The translations under genes were made by a program, and so were the position numbers. DNA of 64,000 bases, from the NCBI GenBank assembly GCA_045110515.1, contig JBGCGD010000040.1, forward strand, positions 1-64,000, given 5' to 3'. Positions 1 through 8,270 of this stretch are shown here, in pieces. Every line of letters begins with the position of its first letter. Within the stretch, counting starts at the first letter, position 1. The DNA comes from Granulosicoccus sp045110515 (GTDB taxonomy: Bacteria > Pseudomonadota > Gammaproteobacteria > Granulosicoccales > Granulosicoccaceae). The notes below the pieces were generated by a model that was not told the origin of the DNA, made no database searches, and saw only the letters and a list, made by a program, of their open reading frames with translations.

Positions 1-142
1 CGTATGCACGTGCTTCACCACCCATCTTTTCTGCTTGGCAGATAGTCAGGGCTGCTGTAAGCGTTGTTTTACCATGATCAACGTGGCCTATTGTGCCTAC
101 GTTGACATGGGGTTTGGTTCGTTCGAATTTTTCCTTAGACAC
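1..142 (-). CDS. tuf: Elongation factor Tu, N-terminal fragment (cut by window edge)
   Basis: Only the first 47 codons lie in the window. The translation begins MSKEKFERTKPHVNVGTIGH and continues into the G1 P-loop GHVDHGKT, which is diagnostic of EF-Tu, the GTPase that delivers aminoacyl-tRNA to the ribosome. The start is a GTG at 140-142, as in many proteobacterial tuf genes; no ATG lies in a suitable place. It follows fusA by 83 bp on the same strand, so it is the last gene seen of the str operon, although this gap could hold a separate tuf promoter. Identity is firm; whether a second tuf copy exists cannot be seen here. Confidence 0.95.
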   Translation of the reverse strand, partial: MSKEKFERTKPHVNVGTIGHVDHGKTTLTAALTICQAEKMGGEARAY

Positions 143-225
143 TTCTGTTCTGGCCTCGTTTTCGATTGATCGCCCATGCGACCTTTTGGTTCACGTCTGG
201 GCTGCGGATGATACAGTATTAGGGC

Positions 226-2313
226 TCAACGATGCAGTACTGCATCAACCACCGCCTGAGGTGGTACTTCATAACTCTCAAATTCCATTGAATAAACCGC
301 TCTGCCCTGCGTGGCGGAACGTAAATCTGTGGAGTATCCAAACATTGTTGCAAGCGGGACAGTTGCCCGGACAACCTTACCTCCCGGCTGCTCGTCCATA
401 CCCACAACTACGCCACGACGACGGTTTAGGTCGCCCATGACATCACCCATGTACTCCTCAGGGGTGACTACTTCAACTTTCATTACTGGCTCTAACAACG
501 TGGGACTGGCATCGTTTGCGCCATTACGGAACCCCATTGAGCCCGCTATTTTAAACGCAATTTCGTTTGAGTCCACATCATGATAGGAGCCGTCATACAA
601 CGTAACTCTCATATCGACCATTGGATAGCCTCCTAGCACGCCATTTCCAAGCGCGTCCTGAATGCCTTTCTCAACAGCCGGCACATATTCTTTGGGTACA
701 GAACCGCCCACAATTTCACTGACAAATTCAAAGCCGGCGCCACGCTCAAGAGGCTCCATTCGCAACCAAACGTGGCCATATTGGCCTGTACCGCCCGTTT
801 GACGAACAAATTTGCCTTCTGCCTCAACAGTTTGGCGAATCGTTTCGCGGTACGAAACCTGGGGTTTTCCGACGTTTGCCTCAACGTTGAATTCCCGCTT
901 CATACGGTCAACGATGATGTCTAGATGCAACTCACCCATACCACTGATGATAGTCTGCCCTGAGTCGTCGTCGGTTCTGACCCGAAACGAGGGATCTTCT
1001 TTAGCCAGCCGGCCCAAGGCTGATGCCATCTTTTCTTGATCGGCGAGGGTTTTCGGCTCGACAGCAACAGCAATAACAGGCTCTGGAAATTCCATTCGCT
1101 CAAGCGCAATCGCTTGTTTTTGCTCACATAAAGTGTCACCCGTACCGACTTCCTTTAGACCCACGGCAGCAGCGATATCACCCGCCCGGACCTCTTTAAT
1201 TTCTTCTCTATTGTTGGCGTGCATTTGAAGCAAGCGACCGATACGTTCCCGCTTACCTCGTAGCGGATTGAAAACCATATCGCCTGTTTTCACCACACCT
1301 GAATAGACTCGCAAGAAGGCTAAGGAACCGACGTAACTATCGTTAGCTATCTTGAAAACCAACGCAGAAAAAGGCGCATCATCTTTTGCCGGTCTCTCAC
1401 CGATGGTTTCGTCAGCCAACACGCCTTCTACGGCAGCCACATCGTCTGGGGCTGGCATATAGTCGATGATGGCATCCAGCAAAGACTGCACGCCCTTATT
1501 CTTGAAGGCTGAACCACACAAAACGGGTACGGCTTCATTTGCCAATGTACGAATTCGCAGACCGCGGCGAATATCTGATTCTGACAGCTCGCCCGACTCT
1601 AGATACTGATCCATCAGTTCATCATCACCTTCCGCTGCTGCCTCCACCAAAGCCTCTCTGGCTGCGACTGCCTCATCTTGAAGCTCGGCTGGAATATCTC
1701 CGACAACAAAGCTGACGCCTTGATCTTTTTCGTCCCAAAGAACCGACTTCATAGAAATTAGGTCGACGACACCGGCGAAGTTTTCTTCCGAACCAATGGG
1801 AATCTGGATAGGTATGGGATTCGCACCCAAGCGCTCTTTTATTTGATCGACAACACGGCTGAAATCGGCGCCGATACGGTCCATCTTGTTGACGAAAGCA
1901 ACCCTAGGAACGTCGTATTTATTCGCTTGTCGCCAGACAGTCTCTGACTGAGGCTCTACCCCACCCACTGAATCGAAGACTGCTACTGCGCCGTCCAGCA
2001 CGCGAAGCGAACGCTCCACCTCGATGGTGAAATCGACGTGGCCGGGTGTATCAATAATGTTGATTCGGTGCTGCTCGCGACTGCCATCCATGCCTTTCCA
2101 GAAGCATGTAGTCGCTGCAGAAGTTATGGTGATGCCACGCTCTTGCTCTTGTGCCATCCAATCCATGGTGGCAGAGCCATGGTGTACTTCACCGATTTTG
2201 TGAGAGACACCAGTGTAAAAGAGGATGCGCTCGGTCGTGGTCGTCTTGCCGGCATCAATGTGAGCCATGATGCCGACGTTACGGTACAGTGTTATAGGCG
2301 TGATGCGTGCCAC
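226..2313 (-). CDS. fusA: Elongation factor G
   Basis: A 695-aa translational GTPase that drives ribosomal translocation and, with ribosome recycling factor, subunit splitting. G-domain motifs are intact: P-loop AHIDAGKT (residues 17-24), DTPGH (88-92) and NKMD (142-145). The length matches the usual 690-705 aa of canonical EF-G, and the C-terminal domains IV and V are complete. The ATG start gives the expected MARITPITLYRNVGIMAHID beginning. It lies 41 bp after rpsG and 83 bp before tuf in the conserved str order, so co-transcription from the rpsL promoter is expected. Nothing unusual was noticed. Confidence 0.98.
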   Translation of the reverse strand: MARITPITLYRNVGIMAHIDAGKTTTTERILFYTGVSHKIGEVHHGSATMDWMAQEQERGITITSAATTCFWKGMDGSREQHRINIIDTPGHVDFTIEVERSLRVLDGAVAVFDSVGGVEPQSETVWRQANKYDVPRVAFVNKMDRIGADFSRVVDQIKERLGANPIPIQIPIGSEENFAGVVDLISMKSVLWDEKDQGVSFVVGDIPAELQDEAVAAREALVEAAAEGDDELMDQYLESGELSESDIRRGLRIRTLANEAVPVLCGSAFKNKGVQSLLDAIIDYMPAPDDVAAVEGVLADETIGERPAKDDAPFSALVFKIANDSYVGSLAFLRVYSGVVKTGDMVFNPLRGKRERIGRLLQMHANNREEIKEVRAGDIAAAVGLKEVGTGDTLCEQKQAIALERMEFPEPVIAVAVEPKTLADQEKMASALGRLAKEDPSFRVRTDDDSGQTIISGMGELHLDIIVDRMKREFNVEANVGKPQVSYRETIRQTVEAEGKFVRQTGGTGQYGHVWLRMEPLERGAGFEFVSEIVGGSVPKEYVPAVEKGIQDALGNGVLGGYPMVDMRVTLYDGSYHDVDSNEIAFKIAGSMGFRNGANDASPTLLEPVMKVEVVTPEEYMGDVMGDLNRRRGVVVGMDEQPGGKVVRATVPLATMFGYSTDLRSATQGRAVYSMEFESYEVPPQAVVDAVLHR

Positions 2314-2354
2314 TAGCTAACCCTAGACTAAGACCTGCGTCACACCCGAGCCGC

Positions 2355-2825
2355 CTACCAGCGGTAGTGAGAGAACGCCTTGTTTGCTTCCGCCATGCGA
2401 TGTACGTCATCGCGCTTTTTAACGGCAGTTCCGCGCTTTTCAGCTGCATCACTCAGTTCGCCAGCGAGCTTAAGCATCATGGATTTTTCACCGCGCTTTC
2501 GAGCTGCGTCGATGATCCAACGCATGGCCAGAGCACTGCGACGAACAGGACGAACCTCTACAGGAACTTGGTAGGTTGCACCACCAACACGGCGCGACTT
2601 AACTTCCACAGCCGGGCTTACGTTCTCTAAAGCAAGCTCGAGAACTTCAACAGGCTCTGCTGCGCCCTTCTCTTTGATTACATCCAGCGCGCCATAAATG
2701 ACTCGCTCTGCAACAGCCTTCTTGCCATCAAGCATCATGATGTTGATGAACTTAGCCAACCGAACACTACCGTACTTGGGGTCTGGCAGGATATCGCGCT
2801 TGGGTGCTTGTACTCTTCTTGACAT
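2355..2825 (-). CDS. rpsG: 30S ribosomal protein S7
   Basis: 156 aa, the usual S7 length. It begins MSRRVQAPKRDILPDPKYGS and ends SHYRW, both typical of bacterial S7. S7 is the primary assembly protein of the 30S head, binds the 3' domain of 16S rRNA near the E and P sites, and in Escherichia coli is the autogenous translational regulator of the str operon. It is separated from rpsL by only 6 bp, so translational coupling is likely. Whether the S7 operator known from the E. coli rpsL-rpsG gap exists here is doubtful, since 6 bp leaves no room for that structure between the genes. Confidence 0.98.
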   Translation of the reverse strand: MSRRVQAPKRDILPDPKYGSVRLAKFINIMMLDGKKAVAERVIYGALDVIKEKGAAEPVEVLELALENVSPAVEVKSRRVGGATYQVPVEVRPVRRSALAMRWIIDAARKRGEKSMMLKLAGELSDAAEKRGTAVKKRDDVHRMAEANKAFSHYRW

Positions 2826-2831
2826 GCTGTC

Positions 2832-3206
2832 TTAACCTTTCGGGCGCTTAGCGCCGTATTTTGAACGACCCTGACGACGTGAATCGACGCCCTGGGTATC
2901 CAGACTGCCGCGCACCGTGTGGTATCGGACACCTGGTAAATCTTTCACACGACCACCGCGGATCAGTACGACCGAGTGTTCTTGAAGGTTGTGGCCTTCA
3001 CCGCCGATGTACGAAGTCACTTCGTACCCATTGGTAAGACGTACACGAGCCACCTTACGCATAGCCGAGTTCGGCTTCTTAGGTGTCGTGGTGTAAACCC
3101 TTGTGCAAACGCCACGCTTTTGCGGGCAGGCCTGCAGTGCAGGTACATTGGATTTCTCCGCTTTGCGCTTTCGCGGCTTGCGGACGAGTTGATTGATCGT
3201 CGCCAT
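2832..3206 (-). CDS. rpsL: 30S ribosomal protein S12
   Basis: 124 aa and nearly identical in layout to other bacterial S12 proteins. S12 sits at the decoding centre and controls translational accuracy. The loop TTTPKKPNSA (residues 40-49) carries the unsubstituted lysine at the position where streptomycin-resistance changes usually occur, so the allele looks wild type. It is the first gene of the str operon; the promoter at 3342-3370 lies upstream with a leader of about 130 nt containing a stem-loop. The cluster of Arg and Lys at both ends fits rRNA binding. Confidence 0.98.
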   Translation of the reverse strand: MATINQLVRKPRKRKAEKSNVPALQACPQKRGVCTRVYTTTPKKPNSAMRKVARVRLTNGYEVTSYIGGEGHNLQEHSVVLIRGGRVKDLPGVRYHTVRGSLDTQGVDSRRQGRSKYGAKRPKG

Positions 3207-3304
3207 ACAGTGCTGTCGTTTAATCCGTCATGGCCTATGCGCCATGGGTCGGTAACCTTGGTAAAACCTCGGTTGGAAAAAGATCAGGAATTCATAACGA
3301 AAGA

Positions 3305-3326
3305 CAGGCCGCTAGTGAACGGCCTG
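3305..3326 (-). promoter_or_regulatory. Stem-loop in the rpsL leader
   Basis: A perfect 7-bp inverted repeat (3305-3311 with 3320-3326, CAGGCCG/CGGCCTG) with an 8-nt loop lies just downstream of the expected transcription start. No clear U-run follows it, so it is not a normal terminator. It may stabilise the transcript or take part in leader control. Function unknown. Confidence 0.45.
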
Positions 3327-3341
3327 CTATCGAGCTCCGGA

Positions 3342-3370
3342 ATTGTAAGGGCGGGTATGCCCCCTGTCAA
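3342..3370 (-). promoter_or_regulatory. Near-consensus sigma-70 promoter of the str operon
   Basis: On the minus strand the sequence reads TTGACA (3370-3365), a 17-bp spacer, then TACAAT (3347-3342). The -35 box is perfect, the -10 box has one mismatch, and the spacing is optimal. It points at rpsL, which starts about 135 bp downstream. This is seen directly; the activity is inferred from the match and from its place before a ribosomal operon. Confidence 0.85.
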
Positions 3371-3573
3371 CCATATACGGAAGGTTCTGGAGCACTAAAT
3401 GGTATAAAACGCACCCGCAGCTGCTTTCAAACTGAAGATATGACCGTTTAATGCTGTATAAACAATCACCTACACAAGGCTCACTGCCTGAAGTTAGAAC
3501 CGATCTGTGATTGTTTCAAACAGAACTTATTTTAAATTATAGATGCTGATCTTGGAAAATTAATGTGACCCAT
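3371..3573. other. Non-coding stretch upstream of the str promoter
   Basis: About 200 bp between the str promoter and the terminator of the HDOD gene, part of a 440-bp gene-free gap (3207-3646). It is AT-rich toward the terminator side. I saw no open frame that looks real, no tRNA and no clear binding site. A ribosomal-operon UP element or Fis sites could lie just upstream of 3370, but none is evident by eye. Confidence 0.4.
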
Positions 3574-3603
3574 AAAAAAAGCCCTTCGTGGGAAGGGCTT
3601 TTT
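3574..3603 (-). terminator. Rho-independent terminator after the HDOD gene
   Basis: GCCCTTC (3581-3587) pairs with GAAGGGC (3592-3598) around a 4-nt loop. On the minus strand the stem is followed by seven Ts (complement of the A-run 3574-3580). It lies 44 bp past the HDOD stop codon, so it ends that transcript. A shorter T-run on the plus side would let it work in both directions, but no plus-strand gene leads into it. Confidence 0.9.
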
Positions 3604-3646
3604 CTCCTGACTATCAAGAACGACCTTTGCCAAGACCATTCAGCTA

Positions 3647-4498
3647 TTAGGCGGCTTTACTGGTCTCACCGCCTTTAGCCTCCTGAAGAATTAGACTCAA
3701 TTCGCTGAGGTCTTCCTCGCATAATGAGAGCGCCTGAACCTCTTTCATGTTAACGATATCGAAATCTTCCTCGTAATCCATATCCGCAATACCTTCCACT
3801 ATACAAACCTTATCCACCAACCGGATTATGGCCAGCACAGTATTTGATGGGTCTAGCTCTTCAGCATTTTGGTTGCGAACGATGGTTTTGTACTCCTCTG
3901 GCAGGTTCCAACTCTCCAGCAGATACTCACCGTGCTCGCAGTTCATGCTCAGCAGCGTTGCATCCACTATCTCATCGGAAATTTCCAAGCCCTCTTTCGC
4001 TATTATCTCTTCGAGGATGCACAATAGCGAAAGCTTGCCGATATCGTGCAACAACCCCGAGACGAATGCCTCGTCAGCAAGGCGACGAAATCCTGCGTTG
4101 GCAGCAAGCCAACGAGAACCGAGTGAAACGGCGGATGTGTGCTCCCATAATCGCGTAAGCCTTGACTTGAACAATCCGCTGGATGCACTGTACAGGCGTT
4201 TCTGACTGACAGAAAAGACTATCGACGCAATCTGACGCACACCAAGACGAACTGCCGCCTCCTTAAGACTGCCCACCGGAGACATACCGGCAAAGAATGC
4301 CGAATTTGCCATTTTTAGCAACTCTGCAACTAGGGCCAGATCTTCTTCGATAATCTGGCAAATCAAATCAGCATCTAACTTGTTTTCGCGAACCTCGCGG
4401 TTGATTCGTAGCGCGATATCATCAAAAACGGGGAGTTCGACTTCACCGGCCTCCAAACGTTTACTAATAAGTAGCTCTAGTTCTTGCTGATCAATCAT
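3647..4498 (-). CDS. HDOD-domain signalling protein
   Basis: 283 aa, cytoplasmic, no membrane segment. The HDOD domain covers most of the protein; its N-terminal part has the typical DLALVAELLKMANSAFF stretch (residues 53-69) and the LLHDIGKL motif (149-156) keeps the His-Asp pair that is degenerate in many HDOD proteins. HDOD proteins act in bacterial signalling, often linked to c-di-GMP, chemotaxis or stress, usually by protein contact rather than proven catalysis. The C-terminus is an acidic tail. It lies 133 bp downstream of csrA on the same strand and has its own strong terminator, so it may be co-transcribed with csrA. The exact role is unknown; family assignment is firm. Confidence 0.85.
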   Translation of the reverse strand: MIDQQELELLISKRLEAGEVELPVFDDIALRINREVRENKLDADLICQIIEEDLALVAELLKMANSAFFAGMSPVGSLKEAAVRLGVRQIASIVFSVSQKRLYSASSGLFKSRLTRLWEHTSAVSLGSRWLAANAGFRRLADEAFVSGLLHDIGKLSLLCILEEIIAKEGLEISDEIVDATLLSMNCEHGEYLLESWNLPEEYKTIVRNQNAEELDPSNTVLAIIRLVDKVCIVEGIADMDYEEDFDIVNMKEVQALSLCEEDLSELSLILQEAKGGETSKAA

Positions 4499-4631
4499 GA
4501 TTAATGTTCCGGTGGTATTCCACTTGACCCACTTTGACGACTGAAAAGACCCTCAAAGCGGATCGACGGTGGAAGATCCTCTCCCGCGACGCTCGCTCAG
4601 TAGGTGATGGAATGGCCCTACAACCCATTTG

Positions 4632-4847
4632 CTAGGCAGATCGTTGACCCTTACTTGATTTGGGGTGATGCGGGTCGTTCGAGGCATCCCCGGTGTGCCG
4701 GTGATGGACTTCTTCTCTGAGGATAGCGACATCTTTGGGTGCCTCTAATCCCAACCTGACGCGATTGCCTTCAATATCGAGAACACACAACGTGATGTCG
4801 TCGCCAATAAAAATCCGCTCGTCGACTCGTCTTGTGAGTATCAGCAT
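4632..4847 (-). CDS. csrA: Carbon storage regulator CsrA (RsmA)
   Basis: 71 aa from the ATG at 4845-4847. The protein starts MLILTRRVDERIFIGDDITL and carries the GLEAPKDVAILREE segment that forms the RNA-binding edge, including the conserved Arg of LREE. CsrA dimers bind GGA-containing RNA loops to block or protect mRNAs and control motility, biofilm and carbon storage. The open frame reaches 41 codons further upstream, but CsrA proteins begin at this Met and a ribosome site AAGGA sits 9 nt before it. The tail after residue 50 (HHRHTGDASNDPHHPKSS) is longer and more His-rich than in E. coli. It stands beside the HDOD gene and not far from a large flagellar cluster. Confidence 0.92.
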   Translation of the reverse strand: MLILTRRVDERIFIGDDITLCVLDIEGNRVRLGLEAPKDVAILREEVHHRHTGDASNDPHHPKSSKGQRSA

Positions 4848-5273
4848 CTGAATTTGTCCTTGTCTGTAAATCGTAACTCTCTCGTACTCTGGTTTGCGGC
4901 TATGTCCACAGAAGATTGAAGGCTTTATGACAGGCTTAAGGTTAGCCCGAGTTATTCGACGCGCTGGCATAGTCCAGATGCTGCAATATAAAGCTTTGCC
5001 AATTCCAAGCAGCGCGCCAGCAATATGTCACATATCAACAAAATGCCGGACTTCCAGCACCTAGTACTAAAAAAAAGAAATACACGGCTCAAGAAACATT
5101 AGATATAACCGTTACCCAGAACTCCCCCAGAACCCCGATATCAAGGGGTTTCAAGCATTTTTAAGAAACAGAAATAACCTCAAACGTTACATAAAGATGT
5201 AAGTGCGTCCTGATCTTGCTCTTTCAGTATCACTCCTGCCAATTAGCGGCGGGCAACGAATGAGAGCAACATT
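4848..5273. other. Divergent intergenic region between csrA and the 223-aa gene
   Basis: This 426-bp gap must hold the csrA promoter and the promoter of the divergent plus-strand gene. I found no convincing -35/-10 pair by eye. A perfect 6-bp inverted repeat, TTACAT-AAAG-ATGTAA at 5187-5202, lies about 70 bp before the plus-strand start and could be an operator. The csrA-side reading frame running to 4970 is open but is not needed for CsrA. Confidence 0.4.
5187..5202. promoter_or_regulatory. Palindromic candidate operator
   Basis: TTACAT and ATGTAA form an exact inverted repeat with a 4-bp spacer. Its place 71 bp upstream of the plus-strand gene at 5274 fits a regulator site. The half-site is short and AT-rich, so chance cannot be excluded. 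Confidence 0.3.
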
Positions 5274-5945
5274 ATGATTAACTCTGTACCCGTGTCTCAA
5301 GACACTACAATCGCTACTTCAGATATTACGAACGCCCTTGACGGGATCCTAACAACTGACAAGTTCCTTGCATCACCCCAGATGTCCGCGTTCTTGCGTT
5401 ATGTCGTAGAGCAAACGCTTATCGGCAATACTCGTCGCATTAAGGCGTTCACAGTCGGAATCGAAGCACTCGGCAAGCCGGCAAGCTTTGACCCACAGAC
5501 AGATCCGTCCGTACGAGTTCTGGCCAAGCGCCTTCGTTCTTCTCTGGACACTTACTACTTGCAGAACCCAGACACCAAAATCTTTATCGAGATGAAGCCT
5601 GGCTCTTATGTACCTAAGTTTTTGCTGCGCAGCGAAATGCCTGTGACCATGGCACCTATGCCACATCACCAGCATCAGCCATTGAACAATCAACCTGCTC
5701 AGAACCCGGTGCAGAACACCATGCATTCAGAACCTGCACGTGAAGCTGTAACACAAAATACTAACGGCTCAGCAGCTGAACAGTACAGCTCTGCTCACCT
5801 GAGCGTACAGCAACAGCCAAATGCTCACACAGGACAGTCGAATTCAGATGCAGCTAACAGTGGATCTCATGACGATAAGGAAGATCGAAACGCAAGTATC
5901 AACCAGCTATGGCAAGCATACAAGTCTTCTTCCAAGGTCGCATAA
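5274..5945 (+). CDS. Stand-alone copy of a domain usually N-terminal to adenylate-cyclase/TolB-like proteins
   Basis: 223 aa, soluble. Residues about 18-118 match, from memory, the conserved N-terminal domain found before TPR, TolB-like or adenylate-cyclase modules in many proteobacteria. Key blocks are FLASPQMSAFLRYVVEQTL (31-49), KAFTVGIEALGKP (57-69), FDPQTDPSVRVLAKRLRSSL (72-91) and a closing PGSYVPKF (109-116). Its biochemical role is not established; a DNA-binding or signalling function has been suggested by its basic helices. Here the usual effector domain is absent: residues 119-223 are a low-complexity tail rich in Gln, Asn, His and Ser. It is a single-gene unit, divergent from csrA, and ends at a strong terminator (5972-6015). 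Family recognition is moderate, function unknown. Confidence 0.6.
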   Translation: MINSVPVSQDTTIATSDITNALDGILTTDKFLASPQMSAFLRYVVEQTLIGNTRRIKAFTVGIEALGKPASFDPQTDPSVRVLAKRLRSSLDTYYLQNPDTKIFIEMKPGSYVPKFLLRSEMPVTMAPMPHHQHQPLNNQPAQNPVQNTMHSEPAREAVTQNTNGSAAEQYSSAHLSVQQQPNAHTGQSNSDAANSGSHDDKEDRNASINQLWQAYKSSSKVA

Positions 5946-5971
5946 GCACCTTGGAAAATGGTTAGAACTCA

Positions 5972-6015
5972 TTAAGCGACCGTTTGAAATTACACTAACG
6001 GTTGCTTAATTTTTT
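5972..6015 (+). terminator. Rho-independent terminator of the 223-aa gene
   Basis: A 13-bp stem (5972-5984 with 5997-6009, one G-U pair) around a 12-nt loop, followed by six Ts at 6010-6015. It begins 27 bp after the stop codon of the plus-strand gene. Confidence 0.9.
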
Positions 6016-6440
6016 GTATTAGAAGTCGAACGTCTATTTGTGCCTCGCTATTAGGATGACGCTTTGGTATTAACATCAAAGGCTATCTTCCAAACTCCGC
6101 TTTGATCTTGGCAGTAGCCTAAGACTAAGCGAGCTTTCCCTCCTATGACATGTGCAGCGGGCATTCTCTACTCTTATATAAGGAAAGATAAGAGCACAAC
6201 GGCCTAATTCCCGAACAGCTACAGTTCAAGCAGTTGTACGAATAATTACGCCCAAGGCTTGCTCTTCGAGCATATTCAACTCACAAGATGTTTAAGTCGG
6301 TCGTTGTAGACGCATTCTCGTTGCACACGGTTGGAATATGACTTATTGATACACCGAGTAAGCTTGCAGACTGGGCCTTTGCTACGCGAAGTAGAGATAA
6401 CCACTTTGTTCATCCCCAACCACGCTTTCACGCACTAGTT
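6016..6440. other. Gene-free gap between convergent transcripts
   Basis: 425 bp between the terminator at 5972-6015 and the stop codon of the TolC-like gene read from the other strand. No plausible reading frame, tRNA or repeat was seen. I looked for a terminator for the secretion operon and found no clear stem with a T-run near 6441. Confidence 0.4.
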
Positions 6441-8270
6441 TTATCGCTGCGACGCTAACTCTAATTCAAAGCGTCCTAACATATCCTGAGTGTATCCAGC
6501 TGCAATCATGAGAGTGAAGTACTCTTGATATAAAGTTGCAATGACTTCATTCTTTCGGCTGTTAGCGTTGAACAAACGCTCTTCTACATCAATCAGCTCA
6601 ATGATATTGACAGTTCCTAGCGCAAGGTTTTGCTTGTTCAGGCGTTGCAGTTCCTCATGAGCGGCTATTTCATCGTTTACAGCATCCAATGCCAGTCGTG
6701 AAGCAGTAATACCGTTATAGGATTGGTCAATATCTCTAAAAACATCCCTTTCCAGCTGTCTTCTTTCAGCTTCGAGCTCGCGGAGTTGTGCTTCTGCACG
6801 TCGTACACCACCGCGTCTCTCTCCACCGCTGTAAAACGTGTAATTAACTAAAAACTTAGCAGCAGTTTTAAACCGATGAGGGGTTTCCTGCCCTTCGTCG
6901 TCAATAAACGAACTACTAAGTTCGACATTTAATGTGGGTTTGAATAAACCGTTAGCCGATTTGACTTTTAGCTGTGTGGCTTCGGTATTCATTTGATTGA
7001 CGACAAAGCCGCTATTTGAGGCAGCTCCTTTATCCAGGTAGCTTTGCAGCGGTAGCAAATTAAAGTCGCTGAAGGTATCCGGCGAGCTTGCTATAAATCT
7101 TTCTAAGTCAGGAACTAAAAACCCCAACTCACTGAAAGCATTATTCATAGAGGCGGTTGCTTCACTTTGAGCACCCCTGGCTGATGCCACCCTAGCACGA
7201 GCAAAATCCACTTCCAACTTACTAGTTGCACCTGCTTTGAACATTGAATCCAGGTCGTTAACCAGCATGTTCATGGTTTCGACAAATTGCTTTGCCTGCG
7301 ATAACTCCAACTGATAACGCCAGTAGTCTACGTAGTTTGTGACAACCTGAAGAAAAAGCTCTTCTATTTCGATTTGCGATTCGGCTTCTGCAGCGCTTAT
7401 TAATCGGTTACTGCGATCGTAGCTTGCTTCCGCGGTACCACCGTCGTACAACAGGTGCGTTGCTGTCACTTTCAGGTTCTTACCAATAGTCTCAGCGTAC
7501 CCCGCATCCTCACTATCGACGGGATCGTTATACTCAGGTCCGAGACTACTACTCAGTGCAACAGTAGGAAATCGATAGGCGCCCACTTGTCTGGCTTGTT
7601 GAACCGCTTGTTCTACCCTTTCCCGCGCCATGACAATACCGGGATTATCCGCCAAGGTTTGTCTTAGCAGTTCGCCGAACGCTAACTTGCCAAGATCTTC
7701 ATCATCAAGATTAACGCTAGGCAATTCAGATTCTGGAAGAGTTCCTTGAATACTCTGTTCGAGAGATACATCCTCGGCATCAACAAAGTTTTCGGGCCTT
7801 TGAGTGTCGGCCGCGTCCGTTACGTCTGTTGCTGATTTGAAACTCTCATTCGAATGAGAACTACTAGGGTCATCTGTATTTTTGGTGACATCAGCCGGGG
7901 CGAACAAGGACGGCGATTGGTCCTTACCAGACGCCACCTCACCAGCTACCGCGTCAGCGGCCATAATGTCAGCAGCGCTTCGCGCCGCACCCAGAGCAGG
8001 CTCTATTGCCGAATACCCTTCATCTTGAGTGACATCGTCAATTTCAGACAATCCGGATTCATTCCACATTGCATTTAACGTAGACAAAAGATCAGGGTCG
8101 ATGATGCCCGCTGGATCGACGAGCTTAGGTAACGGCTCTGATGTTTTGGAACCCACGGGTTCTTCTGCAGCGACTATGGAGCTAGCAAACGAATTGACAA
8201 CCAACGCAACCGCAACCGCCACGTACGTAAGCGTGAATCGACGTTCTGCGTGTTTAGTGAGTGTATTCAT
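6441..8270 (-). CDS. TolC-family outer-membrane channel of the type I system
   Basis: 609 aa from the ATG at 8268-8270. That start overlaps the stop of the preceding gene as ATGA, and places a normal signal peptide (hydrophobic YVAVAVALVVNSF, cleavage near VAA/EE) at the front; the frame is open 10 codons further but that would bury the signal. The TolC/OEP domain starts near residue 193 (FGELLRQTLADNPGIVMARE) and runs to the end with two long coiled-coil repeats. TolC trimers form the beta-barrel and periplasmic tunnel for type I export. Odd: about 155 acidic, Ser/Asp-rich residues (35-190) between signal peptide and TolC core, which ordinary TolC lacks. Last gene of the secretion cluster. 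Confidence 0.9.
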   Translation of the reverse strand: MNTLTKHAERRFTLTYVAVAVALVVNSFASSIVAAEEPVGSKTSEPLPKLVDPAGIIDPDLLSTLNAMWNESGLSEIDDVTQDEGYSAIEPALGAARSAADIMAADAVAGEVASGKDQSPSLFAPADVTKNTDDPSSSHSNESFKSATDVTDAADTQRPENFVDAEDVSLEQSIQGTLPESELPSVNLDDEDLGKLAFGELLRQTLADNPGIVMARERVEQAVQQARQVGAYRFPTVALSSSLGPEYNDPVDSEDAGYAETIGKNLKVTATHLLYDGGTAEASYDRSNRLISAAEAESQIEIEELFLQVVTNYVDYWRYQLELSQAKQFVETMNMLVNDLDSMFKAGATSKLEVDFARARVASARGAQSEATASMNNAFSELGFLVPDLERFIASSPDTFSDFNLLPLQSYLDKGAASNSGFVVNQMNTEATQLKVKSANGLFKPTLNVELSSSFIDDEGQETPHRFKTAAKFLVNYTFYSGGERRGGVRRAEAQLRELEAERRQLERDVFRDIDQSYNGITASRLALDAVNDEIAAHEELQRLNKQNLALGTVNIIELIDVEERLFNANSRKNEVIATLYQEYFTLMIAAGYTQDMLGRFELELASQR

